Source: a virus. From it: a stretch of DNA of 64,000 nucleotides. Within the stretch, counting starts at the first letter, position 1; each line of letters starts with the position of its first letter. The translations under genes were made by a program, and so were the position numbers. The stretch lies in IMG/VR virus record IMGVR_UViG_3300036790_000231, positions 1 to 64,000 of that record; one strand, written 5' to 3'. Shown in pieces: positions 7,604 to 15,670 of the stretch. The notes under the pieces were generated by a model that had not been told where the DNA came from, ran no database searches, and saw only the letters and a program-made list of their open reading frames with translations.

Positions 7604-7876
7604 TCATTTGAAAGATAGATCCCATCTTTTATCTTCTGGACATTGAAGCCACATATATTCCTCATATTCATTTGATTCTTGTTTGCTATCAAACAATCTT
7701 TCTGTCTGTAAAGCAAGAAATTCTCTCCAAGGAAAATTATTAAACTTATTTTCAACTATTTTAACTGCTTCTGACGGTAAATTTCCTTTGACTATTACTT
7801 CAGGAAATATAATACTAAATTCATCATATTGATATTCTAATTTAAATTTAGTTGGCCCTTGAAATCTTTTGTCCAT
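7604..7876 (-). CDS. Conserved small phage protein, unknown
   Basis: 90 residues. The ATG follows the portal stop codon directly, so translation is probably coupled. The sequence reads as a soluble alpha/beta protein: a beta-rich first half (KFKLEYQYDEFSIIFPEVIV) and a helical second half with several aromatics (NNFPWREFLAL, YEEYMWLQCPEDKRWDLSF). No motif is recognised. Its place between portal-MuF and ribonucleotide reductase gives no firm hint of function. Confidence 0.65.
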   Translation of the reverse strand: MDKRFQGPTKFKLEYQYDEFSIIFPEVIVKGNLPSEAVKIVENKFNNFPWREFLALQTERLFDSKQESNEYEEYMWLQCPEDKRWDLSFK

Positions 7877-10507
7877 CTACCTCATCCTCAATTGTTCGCC
7901 TAATGCCAGTGTCCATTTATTCGCATCCTCCTTAAACTCAGGACGTACATACAAAGTCTCAGTCTTTGCATCATACGCTCCAGGAGTATCATCATCTAAA
8001 TTAAGATAGTCTGGTATTAAATCAGATATCTCAATTGAAAGATTTTCTGTAGTAAGATAGGTCATGTATAGTGTACATCCAGGATGCGCTTTTTTCTGTA
8101 ATCTGGCCTCATCCATTGAAACCACTTTTCCATTTCTAGATAGACAGAATTTATCTGTATCCTTATTGGTTCCATCTGACGCATCATGCAAAATAACTTG
8201 ACTGATTCCTGCGTCTAGACCAGCTTGAATCATTCCTTGGTTATAGGCTTCTCCTGTTTCAAATCTAGATATCCTATCTGCATGAGTTTCGGGAGTTTCA
8301 GAGAAATGTTCCTCAAAATCTTTTGCTATTTGATCGGAAGAAGTAGTTCGCTGTAACTCATTGATGAGAAAATCTATGAACTGCTCTCTAAGTGTATGAT
8401 CTATTGATTGAAGATTGGATTCTGTAGATTCATCCACCCATGCGCCAAGCTGGTCCGGATCATACACACTGCTGTCAAGGTTGGCAAGCTTTAGCTCATG
8501 CTTGCCTGCTGCCGCTGTGACACGCCCCAGAATATTACGCATACTCTCCAAAACGTAAGGATAATCCGCCATTTGTTCCCCTAGCCAGGACGCCACAGCA
8601 GCCTCTGCGGCGATTTTAGCGGCCCCAGGACCGAATTTAGAGCGTTTTTCTTCGTCTGTTTGCTGAGCTAGCTGAAGTGTGACTTTGTCCCTAATACGAT
8701 TCGCGAATGATTTAATCTGACTTTTATATCTATGAACAAAAAGTTTTCTTAATCTTACAGATGCTGATCTAACAGAAGGATTTTTGTAGGGTGGGATATC
8801 AGGGAGATCGCCAAGAAAATCAGTAGCAGACGATAAATTAATTATCTCTGGTCCATTGAAATAAACGCTCTCGCCTGTCTCAGTCTTTTCAATTCCAGCA
8901 TTATATCCTTGTGTACCAGATTTCTTTTCTGTAGGCGCAGTTATTTTGGCTTCTTTTTTAGAAGCATTTTTAGCTTGTTCTTTGAGACGTGCTTTTTGTT
9001 CAGCAGTTGTCTCTAATGGAGTTCCATATTCTCTAAGCAATTCTCTTACATTAACTTCTAAACGCTCCGGTTCTTTTTGACCAATGAGAGTAAGAAGTTG
9101 TTTGTTGAATTCATCATTTTTAGTACCTATATTGCCAGTTTTTATTTCGCATGGAGTATTAATTTTATCAGGAAAATTAGCTGCAATAAATTGTGGAACT
9201 ATGTATTTGTTTTTATATGAGTCGTAATCTTCTATGTCTGTTTGCTGTGATTCTTGATAAATCTCGCCCATCTGTGTAGCAACATATCTTTGAGAAGACC
9301 CTTGGCCAGTCACATTTGAATCAACGAATGCTTGTTCAGGGAGCAACATCCCACGCATAATATGTAAATCAAGTGCAGTAAATGTTTTATCAAATGCTTC
9401 AAAATTCTGATTATTTTCTAAATATTTAACTTCCCACATACGCTGATTGGTAGTTTTACCTTCATCATTAGTCATAAAGTCACCAGGTATGGCAGCTACC
9501 GTACCTGATCTAAGATTTTTACCAAGCGTAATAGCTTTTTGCTCTAATGATCTGGCTGTAGGAGATTCAGGATTGGGATCATTAGGATCAAAGCCTTCTG
9601 TTACTTCGGTTGGGTAAAATACCTCTACAGGAGGATCAGCCTTTTTCTCATATGCTCTATCTGCAATTGCCCATCTAAACCATTTAGACCACCAAGGCCG
9701 ATAGCAACGCCGCGTTGTAGGCGCTCCATAGCACGATCCATATACTTGCTCTCTTTCATTTACAACCCATAATGCAAAATCGAGTGGTATAGGATATCCA
9801 GAAAGAATATTTGGTCCATAAGTCTGAGCAATTCCTAAAAGTACAGGATCCGGAATAGGTACGGGTGAATACATGAATCCATAGAATTGACCGTATTCAT
9901 CCCATCTGGGAATACAATTCTCAGGAGCTAAAGAAATAGGCGATTGAGGCATTAATGGTTCAATATTAGAATCCCACACTTCTTTATCAGCATTGGGTTC
10001 ATTAGAATGTCTATCTCTATATTTAGCTTTCAATGGAGCAAGTTTCCATCTTTTCACCATTGGAGCGTATCCCATATATTTTGCATTAGCAAAACTCATA
10101 ATAAGAGAAGCATTGATTGGACGAAAAGCTTTATCAACAGCTGCTGCTAATTGCGCGTCCTCACTTATAACAATATAATCTGCATTAACCATTGGAGTAA
10201 CAGTATAATGCCAACAAAAAGAAACCATTGCATCAGTAGTCATATCTCGCAAAACTGAAAAAGGAATTCTTCTTACTGAGAATGGATTACCACCAAGCTG
10301 GCGGTAAAGAAGCGCAAGATTGATTATCTCGGACTGAGATTGCTGCCTAACACTAGGACCAACAGCTTGGGAACGAGAAAGCCTTTTCCCAATTTCATTA
10401 TTACCTTTTATTTCAATCGCACGTTGTTCTTCAGGAGAAGGTTGAGGTAACTCATTGATTGACAAAGGGTTATACTGGATCTTTACTTTCTCTTGTTCAT
10501 CCGTCAT
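7877..10507 (-). CDS. Portal protein fused to MuF-like domain
   Basis: 876 residues. Residues 1 to about 500 are portal-like: RRIPFSVLRDMTTDAMVSF, YTVTPMVNADYIV, a long central stretch with MRGMLLPEQAFVD, and a C-terminal portal part PCEIKTGNIGTKNDEFNKQL. About residues 510-560 are a charged linker. About residues 580-870 form a MuF-type head protein: long helices, then ISRFETGEAYNQGMIQAG, ASDGTNKDTDKFCL and KKAHPGCTLYM, as in the SPP1 gp7/Mu gpF family. The portal forms the dodecameric gate for DNA packaging; MuF proteins sit inside the head. Fusion of the two is known in some phages but is not the common arrangement. It lies directly after the terminase. Confidence 0.85.
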   Translation of the reverse strand: MTDEQEKVKIQYNPLSINELPQPSPEEQRAIEIKGNNEIGKRLSRSQAVGPSVRQQSQSEIINLALLYRQLGGNPFSVRRIPFSVLRDMTTDAMVSFCWHYTVTPMVNADYIVISEDAQLAAAVDKAFRPINASLIMSFANAKYMGYAPMVKRWKLAPLKAKYRDRHSNEPNADKEVWDSNIEPLMPQSPISLAPENCIPRWDEYGQFYGFMYSPVPIPDPVLLGIAQTYGPNILSGYPIPLDFALWVVNEREQVYGSCYGAPTTRRCYRPWWSKWFRWAIADRAYEKKADPPVEVFYPTEVTEGFDPNDPNPESPTARSLEQKAITLGKNLRSGTVAAIPGDFMTNDEGKTTNQRMWEVKYLENNQNFEAFDKTFTALDLHIMRGMLLPEQAFVDSNVTGQGSSQRYVATQMGEIYQESQQTDIEDYDSYKNKYIVPQFIAANFPDKINTPCEIKTGNIGTKNDEFNKQLLTLIGQKEPERLEVNVRELLREYGTPLETTAEQKARLKEQAKNASKKEAKITAPTEKKSGTQGYNAGIEKTETGESVYFNGPEIINLSSATDFLGDLPDIPPYKNPSVRSASVRLRKLFVHRYKSQIKSFANRIRDKVTLQLAQQTDEEKRSKFGPGAAKIAAEAAVASWLGEQMADYPYVLESMRNILGRVTAAAGKHELKLANLDSSVYDPDQLGAWVDESTESNLQSIDHTLREQFIDFLINELQRTTSSDQIAKDFEEHFSETPETHADRISRFETGEAYNQGMIQAGLDAGISQVILHDASDGTNKDTDKFCLSRNGKVVSMDEARLQKKAHPGCTLYMTYLTTENLSIEISDLIPDYLNLDDDTPGAYDAKTETLYVRPEFKEDANKWTLALGEQLRMR

Positions 10508-10526
10508 TGTCTGTTCCTTTTATAGT

Positions 10527-13500
10527 TTATGACGGCTGCCAAGGTGCGTCGTCGCTAACCCCAGGTCCGAAATTCTGAAAACTTTTTCTCCAATTCTCGC
10601 TTTCAAATCCATTATTGCCTGTAGTTACAGGTTCTAATGCTCCATATCTTTGCTCTGTTTCTCTAGTATCTACAACTGATGGAGAGGCATTTGTCGATTG
10701 CCTCATACTATTGCTGCGCTTCTCTAGAGTAGTTGCATTTATTAAAAGATATCTCATAGCGGCTGGACCATGAGATGATTCATCATGCACTTCTTTACCG
10801 CCAGCTTGTCTCCAAGACTCAAAATCATCGCAAAGATTTGGGCATCCAACACTATCCACATATAATAGGTTATCAGTAACAAGAGCTTGAATACACTCAA
10901 TCTGAGGATCAACCTCGCGAGTAACATACCATACTGTACGCAAAGGAGGATTGTGCTCTTTCCAATCCATCCTCGCCTGTTTTCCCGCCATATCTGCGAA
11001 ACGTGCCTTGACGCGGAAGCCGGGGAATTGGGTTTTAAATTGAATCTCTTGCCGAACTACTTTCCCCGCCAAACGAGTTGCGCCCATAGTAGCCTCATAA
11101 AGCTCCTTAAAAGCTATATATGATCCTCTCGGCAAGACAGTAGAAGTACCAATATTATTTGATATCTCAAGTTCTTGATGTAACGGACCTTGGACCCAAA
11201 TAACTGTAGAGAATGCAGTTCCACCCCAATCTGTTCCTTGCCAAATTAATCCATGCTCAGGTTTTGGTCTATATCCTCTAATTGTATGCCTATCTCTATT
11301 CCAAGTTGGCAAATATAATCCATCTGCCATTGGACGACGACATTCATGTTGAGCTACCCATACATTGGGAGTATTTTGTAAGAATTTTCCAGTTACATCT
11401 TCATGGCTCATCCATCCGCGAGATCTAAAAAATCTTCCTTTACAAACTGATTCTAATGTTCTAGGAACTCCCTCAGTCCATTCACCTTTTACAACTTTAT
11501 TACAATCACATAAATCACAAGGATCTTGATCTAATTCTTTTAATCTATCTTCTCGTTTGTCTTTCGGAGCACAACGACAATTTGGGACCTCTTGCGCTGA
11601 CTCGAAGATGCAGGAAATAAATAATTTCCAGGAAGATTTAAATCCTTCTTTTTTAGCTTTAACAGCTTCATCGATTAACTTTTGCATTAATCCTTTAGAA
11701 GACTTTCTAGTAGAAGTAGCTATATCCTGAGCTTTAATTAAAGTTCCGTCTTGAAGTTTCTTCGATGAGGCCATGCTTCTTGACTCAGAAAAGACATCTT
11801 CATCCATCAAATCTATCTCATCAGCATGTACCTTTTGAGGATGCGGTGAATTAACTCCTGATTTTGTTCCGATTAATACTTCTAGTTTACTTCCATTCTT
11901 CCATCGTGTTTCTTTTCTTAATGGTTCACCATCTATAGAGCTCTTACGAACTTTTTCTCCGTTATGATTTGTTTCTTGAGAAAAAGATTTGACATAAGAA
12001 TAAGATTTATTTGACTGTGCTTCAATATCAGCAAAGCTCGCAGCCTCGCATTGTTCCTTAGTCTCACAGAATAGATAGTTAATAATTGCAACTCCGAGTG
12101 TATTATGAACTACAATATCATTAGCAATAAATGATTCTGTATTATTAACAGTCAAATCAAAAACTTCTCTATCTTTAATCTTAGTAATCTCTGTTACTGT
12201 ATCCCACCATAAATCATCATTCAAAAGAATAGAGAATTTCTTACTATCTATATCATGAGCATGGCATAAGGCTCTCAATCTCCTAGTCTGAAGAGTTTTA
12301 ACTCTTACCCTAGTAAGTTGTGAAACTCCGAAACCTTCTCCTCCAAATTGTTTCCATCCCAACATTGCACTAGCTTCTTCATTTTTTCTCTTGGCAGTCC
12401 CACGTTCTCTAATAGGAGTTAACTTTCTAAATTCTTCCAGCATCATAGAACTAATTAATGGACGTCCTTCACGAGGAGAACGATTCTTAGCACATAAATC
12501 TTCTAAATTAATTTTCTTATAATCCCATAAATTTAATTTTTCTCCAAACTTCTCGATAGATCTACTATAGACGGATAAATTCCACGCATCAAAATATTTT
12601 CCATTATATGAAGATTTTCCATACCTGACCCGCGATTGTACGCCGATCTTTAAAAGAAGATGCTGTAAATCTAAAATCATTTGTTTAGAAGCTAAGCCTA
12701 TAGACGCTTCAGAATACGTAATATATCCATCGCACATCCAAAATATAGATAAAAACTCACATAATTGTTCTTCACCCAATTCAAATATTATATCAGGAAT
12801 ATTCTTTTCTTTAGCTAGTTTACAGCTAACACTATATGATAAGAGCATTTTCTTAACAGGATTGGTAAATTCTCCATATTTCTTAACTATATTATAATCA
12901 TATCCAGAAGTATAATGAACTTCGCATCCAACTTCTTCAGAACATTCAGTCATTAAATTTACAAAATAATCATCTCCGCTAGAAAATGAAATAGTTCTTT
13001 TAGAATCTATATCTATTTTATTAATAGAACCCTCAGCCAGCAATCCTGCAATAATAGTCAAATGAGAATCTGGGATCTCTTTTTTATGTTCATGAAATGG
13101 AAGAAAAGATGGAGTAGCTAGAGTATCACCAATTTCTATCTCATCTGCTCTAAACCATCCATCTTGAATCATAAATGGATGCTCTGGGGTTACTATTATT
13201 TCTCTTCCAGATAATAAACTAACTTTCAAACAGTCTTTTTTCCCCGTATTCCACTTGCCATCTATATAGGTTGGATATATATTGCCATTTTTATCCATTG
13301 TAATAATTTTATTATATCTGTTATCATCTATAATATCTTTAATTTTATTTCTCTTGCCGGTTATAGGATCATAAATTAAAGAATCACTATCTACACACTT
13401 TGTAGATTCTCGTGAGCCGACAACTAATATCCCACGCTCTCTTTCAAAGTAATAAGCTGACATAAAATCAAAAGGGGCATTATGATCCTCGCATACAGAT

Positions 13501-13697
13501 ACACGCGGTATCTCATATCCAAACTCATCCTTGATTCTCTGCCATAATTCATCATCTGTTTTGGGAGCACCTTTTATTTTGTCAGTGGATGCCCCTTGAG
13601 TATTCTTAAACCTGCGTAGTTTTAATAACAGATCCCGTTTATCGGCATCTGACATTTCGGGCAATCTCTCTGCTATATCAGAGAAATCAATCGCCAT
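10527..13697 (-). CDS. terL: Terminase large subunit, intein-containing
   Basis: 1056 residues as translated; removing a 432-residue intein leaves 624. The N-extein ends in LVVGSRESTK and the C-extein starts TLGVAIINYLF, so the intein splits the Walker A loop (GSRESTK-T). Walker B follows in KVHADEIDLMDEDVF. A Cys-rich insert (NCRCAPKD ... DPCDLCDC) comes next, then the RNase-H-like nuclease with WQGTDWGGTAFS and SSHGPAAMRYLL. The enzyme drives ATP-dependent packaging and cuts the concatemer. It follows terS and a small protein, and precedes the portal gene. Activity requires intein splicing. Confidence 0.92.
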   Translation of the reverse strand: MAIDFSDIAERLPEMSDADKRDLLLKLRRFKNTQGASTDKIKGAPKTDDELWQRIKDEFGYEIPRVSVCEDHNAPFDFMSAYYFERERGILVVGSRESTKCVDSDSLIYDPITGKRNKIKDIIDDNRYNKIITMDKNGNIYPTYIDGKWNTGKKDCLKVSLLSGREIIVTPEHPFMIQDGWFRADEIEIGDTLATPSFLPFHEHKKEIPDSHLTIIAGLLAEGSINKIDIDSKRTISFSSGDDYFVNLMTECSEEVGCEVHYTSGYDYNIVKKYGEFTNPVKKMLLSYSVSCKLAKEKNIPDIIFELGEEQLCEFLSIFWMCDGYITYSEASIGLASKQMILDLQHLLLKIGVQSRVRYGKSSYNGKYFDAWNLSVYSRSIEKFGEKLNLWDYKKINLEDLCAKNRSPREGRPLISSMMLEEFRKLTPIRERGTAKRKNEEASAMLGWKQFGGEGFGVSQLTRVRVKTLQTRRLRALCHAHDIDSKKFSILLNDDLWWDTVTEITKIKDREVFDLTVNNTESFIANDIVVHNTLGVAIINYLFCETKEQCEAASFADIEAQSNKSYSYVKSFSQETNHNGEKVRKSSIDGEPLRKETRWKNGSKLEVLIGTKSGVNSPHPQKVHADEIDLMDEDVFSESRSMASSKKLQDGTLIKAQDIATSTRKSSKGLMQKLIDEAVKAKKEGFKSSWKLFISCIFESAQEVPNCRCAPKDKREDRLKELDQDPCDLCDCNKVVKGEWTEGVPRTLESVCKGRFFRSRGWMSHEDVTGKFLQNTPNVWVAQHECRRPMADGLYLPTWNRDRHTIRGYRPKPEHGLIWQGTDWGGTAFSTVIWVQGPLHQELEISNNIGTSTVLPRGSYIAFKELYEATMGATRLAGKVVRQEIQFKTQFPGFRVKARFADMAGKQARMDWKEHNPPLRTVWYVTREVDPQIECIQALVTDNLLYVDSVGCPNLCDDFESWRQAGGKEVHDESSHGPAAMRYLLINATTLEKRSNSMRQSTNASPSVVDTRETEQRYGALEPVTTGNNGFESENWRKSFQNFGPGVSDDAPWQPS
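12102..13397 (-). other. Intein with LAGLIDADG endonuclease (in terL)
   Basis: 432 residues (101-532 of the host ORF). Block A begins Cys (CVDSDSLIYD), block B is IIVTPEHPF with the T-x2-H, and the C-terminus is FIANDIVVHN followed by Thr as the +1 residue. Between them are two LAGLIDADG-type helices, IIAGLLAEGS and LSIFWMCDGY. The insertion point is the P-loop, one of the most conserved spots of the protein, so loss by imprecise deletion would be lethal. Confidence 0.92.
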
Positions 13698-13964
13698 TTA
13701 AACCGATCTCCAAATTCCGTGTTCTAAATATCCATGCCATAACTCTTCATTTTCATTGCTAATAAGAATAGACGGAGAAACAGTAATTGTCCCGTCGTCA
13801 TGCTCGACCACGTCGTGTCCATCGAGACGCCCGAAATGATTGTTAGGAGTAGTGCAAGCCCAGATCCAGCGGATGTTATCCGCGCCGATCTGGATACGGC
13901 CATAAGCACCAGGCTGAAACGGGTTGGCTTCAATCTCGCCGTCTAATAATCTCACACCTTTCAT
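13698..13964 (-). CDS. Small conserved phage protein (DUF6527-like)
   Basis: 88 residues from the ATG placed two bases after the terS stop; an upstream in-frame ATG at 14024 would overlap terS by 59 bases and is less likely. The pattern is NPFQPGAYGRIQIG, WIWACTTPNNHFGRLDGHDV, VEHDDGTITVSPSIL and WHGYLEHGIW. It recalls the DUF6527 family of small phage proteins with a GH-x-V ... PSI signature. The role is unknown; the place between the two terminase genes is notable. Confidence 0.65.
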   Translation of the reverse strand: MKGVRLLDGEIEANPFQPGAYGRIQIGADNIRWIWACTTPNNHFGRLDGHDVVEHDDGTITVSPSILISNENEELWHGYLEHGIWRSV

Positions 13965-13965
13965 T

Positions 13966-14460
13966 TTAGGCAGCCTCTTCAATCTCTCCCAATATCTCTT
14001 CATCCAAATCTTCAATATCCTCATCTGGAATATCTATAGTTGCTCCATAAGCAGATAACTCATTCATCAAAGCATCATAAAGCTCTTTACTACCAAGCTT
14101 TGCAATCTCTTTCTCATCATCGCGCATATTTTTCTGGACATCTGCCTCCATTTTATTTATGCGGTCAATCGCGCCAAGCTTGACTTGAGGAGATTTATGT
14201 TGCAACATTGAAAGTAATTCGCGATAAACTAACTCACCCTTTTTAGCAAATTCTTCTGCAACATACTCAGCAACAGTTTTCTTACGTGGTCTACCAGCGC
14301 CAAGTTGTTTACCACCGAAACGTCCTTCCTCATGCATTCGCTTAACACGCTCGCGTTGAGCTTGCCTTCTCTCCGGTGTCCAGTACTCTGCGGAGGCAAA
14401 GCCAGACATGCGTCGAGATTGAGGTTTAGGCTCTAAATTTTCGGGAGGTAAATCAGTCAT
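13966..14460 (-). CDS. terS: Terminase small subunit (probable)
   Basis: 164 residues. An N-terminal basic part (ERRQAQRERVKRMHEEGRFG, then GAGRPRKKTVAEYVAEEFAKKG) is followed by a helical middle and an acidic C-terminus (IPDEDIEDLDEEILGEIEEA). Small terminases bind the packaging site and hand DNA to TerL. The GAGRPRKK segment followed by a helical repeat is common in TerS proteins of this type. The assignment rests mostly on position, one small gene before terL, and on size. Confidence 0.7.
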   Translation of the reverse strand: MTDLPPENLEPKPQSRRMSGFASAEYWTPERRQAQRERVKRMHEEGRFGGKQLGAGRPRKKTVAEYVAEEFAKKGELVYRELLSMLQHKSPQVKLGAIDRINKMEADVQKNMRDDEKEIAKLGSKELYDALMNELSAYGATIDIPDEDIEDLDEEILGEIEEAA

Positions 14461-14501
14461 CTAGGTTATTATACATCCTTCTCGGCCCATCTTGGGAAAA
14501 A

Positions 14502-14786
14502 TTACCACCATTCAGGGTCATTGCGGTACTTCCATTCAATATACCTCCATCTTAATCTGGTAAATTTATAATATGTATGAGGAGCAATAATATGCATAGG
14601 CCTCTCACCTAACATTCTTCTTATTATATATCTTCTAACAAACTTTTTCTTAAAAGTAAAATCAAGAATTTCTTCAAGAGCAACTCGTCTTGCTTCTATT
14701 TTTTTTATTAAACTATATGTGTTTGAATTTACGACATAGCCAGATGGACCATAGCCAGTTTCGCGTCGTATATTTGTTTTGACCAT
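14502..14786 (-). CDS. Basic small protein, unknown
   Basis: 94 residues, strongly basic and aromatic (FTFKKKFVRRYIIRRMLGER, later YKFTRLRWRYIEWKYRNDPEWW). The ribosome site is weak. Nucleic-acid binding is possible from the charge, but no motif is recognised. It lies just upstream of terS. A short ORF in another frame (14729-14839) overlaps its start. Confidence 0.55.
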   Translation of the reverse strand: MVKTNIRRETGYGPSGYVVNSNTYSLIKKIEARRVALEEILDFTFKKKFVRRYIIRRMLGERPMHIIAPHTYYKFTRLRWRYIEWKYRNDPEWW

Positions 14787-14839
14787 AATCTCATATCATT
14801 TATCGGTTCAGCATTTAATTGATCTTGCCAATTAATCAT
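14729..14839 (-). CDS. Possible 36-codon coupled ORF
   Basis: Starts MINWQDQLNAEPINDMRLWS at an ATG overlapping the TGA of the upstream gene (ATGA), the coupling seen at most small genes here. It overlaps the first 58 bases of the basic-protein gene in a different frame. It may be a leader that delivers ribosomes to the start at 14786. No motif; low certainty. Confidence 0.25.
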   Translation of the reverse strand: MINWQDQLNAEPINDMRLWSKQIYDAKLAMVHLAMS

Positions 14840-15069
14840 TTCTTTCTCGCCTGCATTAATTCATCAATCTTCTTAATAATATCTGTCATGCATCCGTTAT
14901 TAAAAATCGTATAAATTCCTGGATAAAAACAATATTGTCTCCAAGGCCCATACCATTTTATTTCGCCTAAAGATATTCCTGAACTCTTACTAATTACTTG
15001 TATTATTTTAGTTTTTCTAGCATAAGATGGTAATTCCTTGAATACCATATATTTTGTTTCTGAATTCAT
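14836..15069 (-). CDS. Small phage protein, unknown
   Basis: 77 residues: MNSETKYMVFKELPSYARKT at the start, then a beta/aromatic middle (GEIKWYGPWRQYCFYPG) and a helical C-terminus (MTDIIKKIDELMQARKK). It looks like a compact soluble protein. It follows rusA by ten bases in the same operon. No family recognised. Confidence 0.6.
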   Translation of the reverse strand: MNSETKYMVFKELPSYARKTKIIQVISKSSGISLGEIKWYGPWRQYCFYPGIYTIFNNGCMTDIIKKIDELMQARKK

Positions 15070-15079
15070 TATCGCTCCG

Positions 15080-15499
15080 CTACCTTAATGATCCAATAGT
15101 TACAATTGTTTCAGGCCAGTCCCCCCATACTCTTTCTGCCTGAATTTTTGCTATTTGAACATCATCTTTATATGCTCTAGAATTCAATGCATCCATTATT
15201 AACTTTATTGCGTTATCTAAATCAGGCTTCTTATTTCTTGGAATAGGATTTGCTAATCCTTTTTTATTTAATTGACCCTTTGTATTGAAATGATTACTAG
15301 GACGTTGAACAAAAACTTCTACATAAATAGAAATAGCAGATTCATCATCTATTCTAGGTTCTCCATTTTCACGCCATATACTTCGTACATCATTCTCTGA
15401 AATTATGTTGGAGGCCGGTGTGTAAGTTCTGCCAGTTTGTGTATTAAATCGTGGGCGTTGCTTAGTGGAAGATTTTCCTGCTATCTTTAATTCAATCAT
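15080..15499 (-). CDS. rusA: RusA-type Holliday junction resolvase
   Basis: 139 residues, close to the family's usual 120-140. The hallmark is KKPDLDNAIKLIMDALN followed by AYKDDVQIAKI, which holds the acidic residues (Asp93, Asp95, Asp103, Asp112, Asp113) that bind metal in RusA. RusA cuts four-way junctions, resolving recombination intermediates and branched concatemers before packaging. The N-terminal KIAGKSSTKQRPRF is the usual KpRPR-like segment. It sits between the replication genes and the terminase genes, a common place. Confidence 0.88.
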   Translation of the reverse strand: MIELKIAGKSSTKQRPRFNTQTGRTYTPASNIISENDVRSIWRENGEPRIDDESAISIYVEVFVQRPSNHFNTKGQLNKKGLANPIPRNKKPDLDNAIKLIMDALNSRAYKDDVQIAKIQAERVWGDWPETIVTIGSLR

Positions 15500-15517
15500 A
15501 AATCAGTCCTATGACCG

Positions 15518-15670
15518 TCAAATTTTCTCCACGATAAGTCCATAATATTCAGGAAAACTTATTTTATTTCCGTTATCAAGAATTATTGATACAAATTTTC
15601 TATCTTCCTCTTGAATTACATCTATAATTTTTCTATCTTTAAGTGATTTTATTACATCCATATTTATCAT
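15518..15670 (-). CDS. 50-residue coupled protein, unknown
   Basis: Lies in an apparent gap upstream of rusA. The ORF begins MINMDVIKSLKDRKIIDVIQ and has a beta-hairpin-like C-terminus (KFVSIILDNGNKISFPEYYG). Its ATG overlaps the TGA of the 593-residue gene (ATGA). An internal ATG at codon 4 is a possible alternative start. The amphipathic composition looks like real protein. Function unknown. Confidence 0.55.
   Translation of the reverse strand: MINMDVIKSLKDRKIIDVIQEEDRKFVSIILDNGNKISFPEYYGLIVEKI

Noticed and set aside
7440-7625. 61-codon minus ORF across the nrdJ start
   Set aside because: It overlaps the nrdJ start in another frame and its sequence has no protein-like pattern; the leader is better read as non-coding with a small hairpin.
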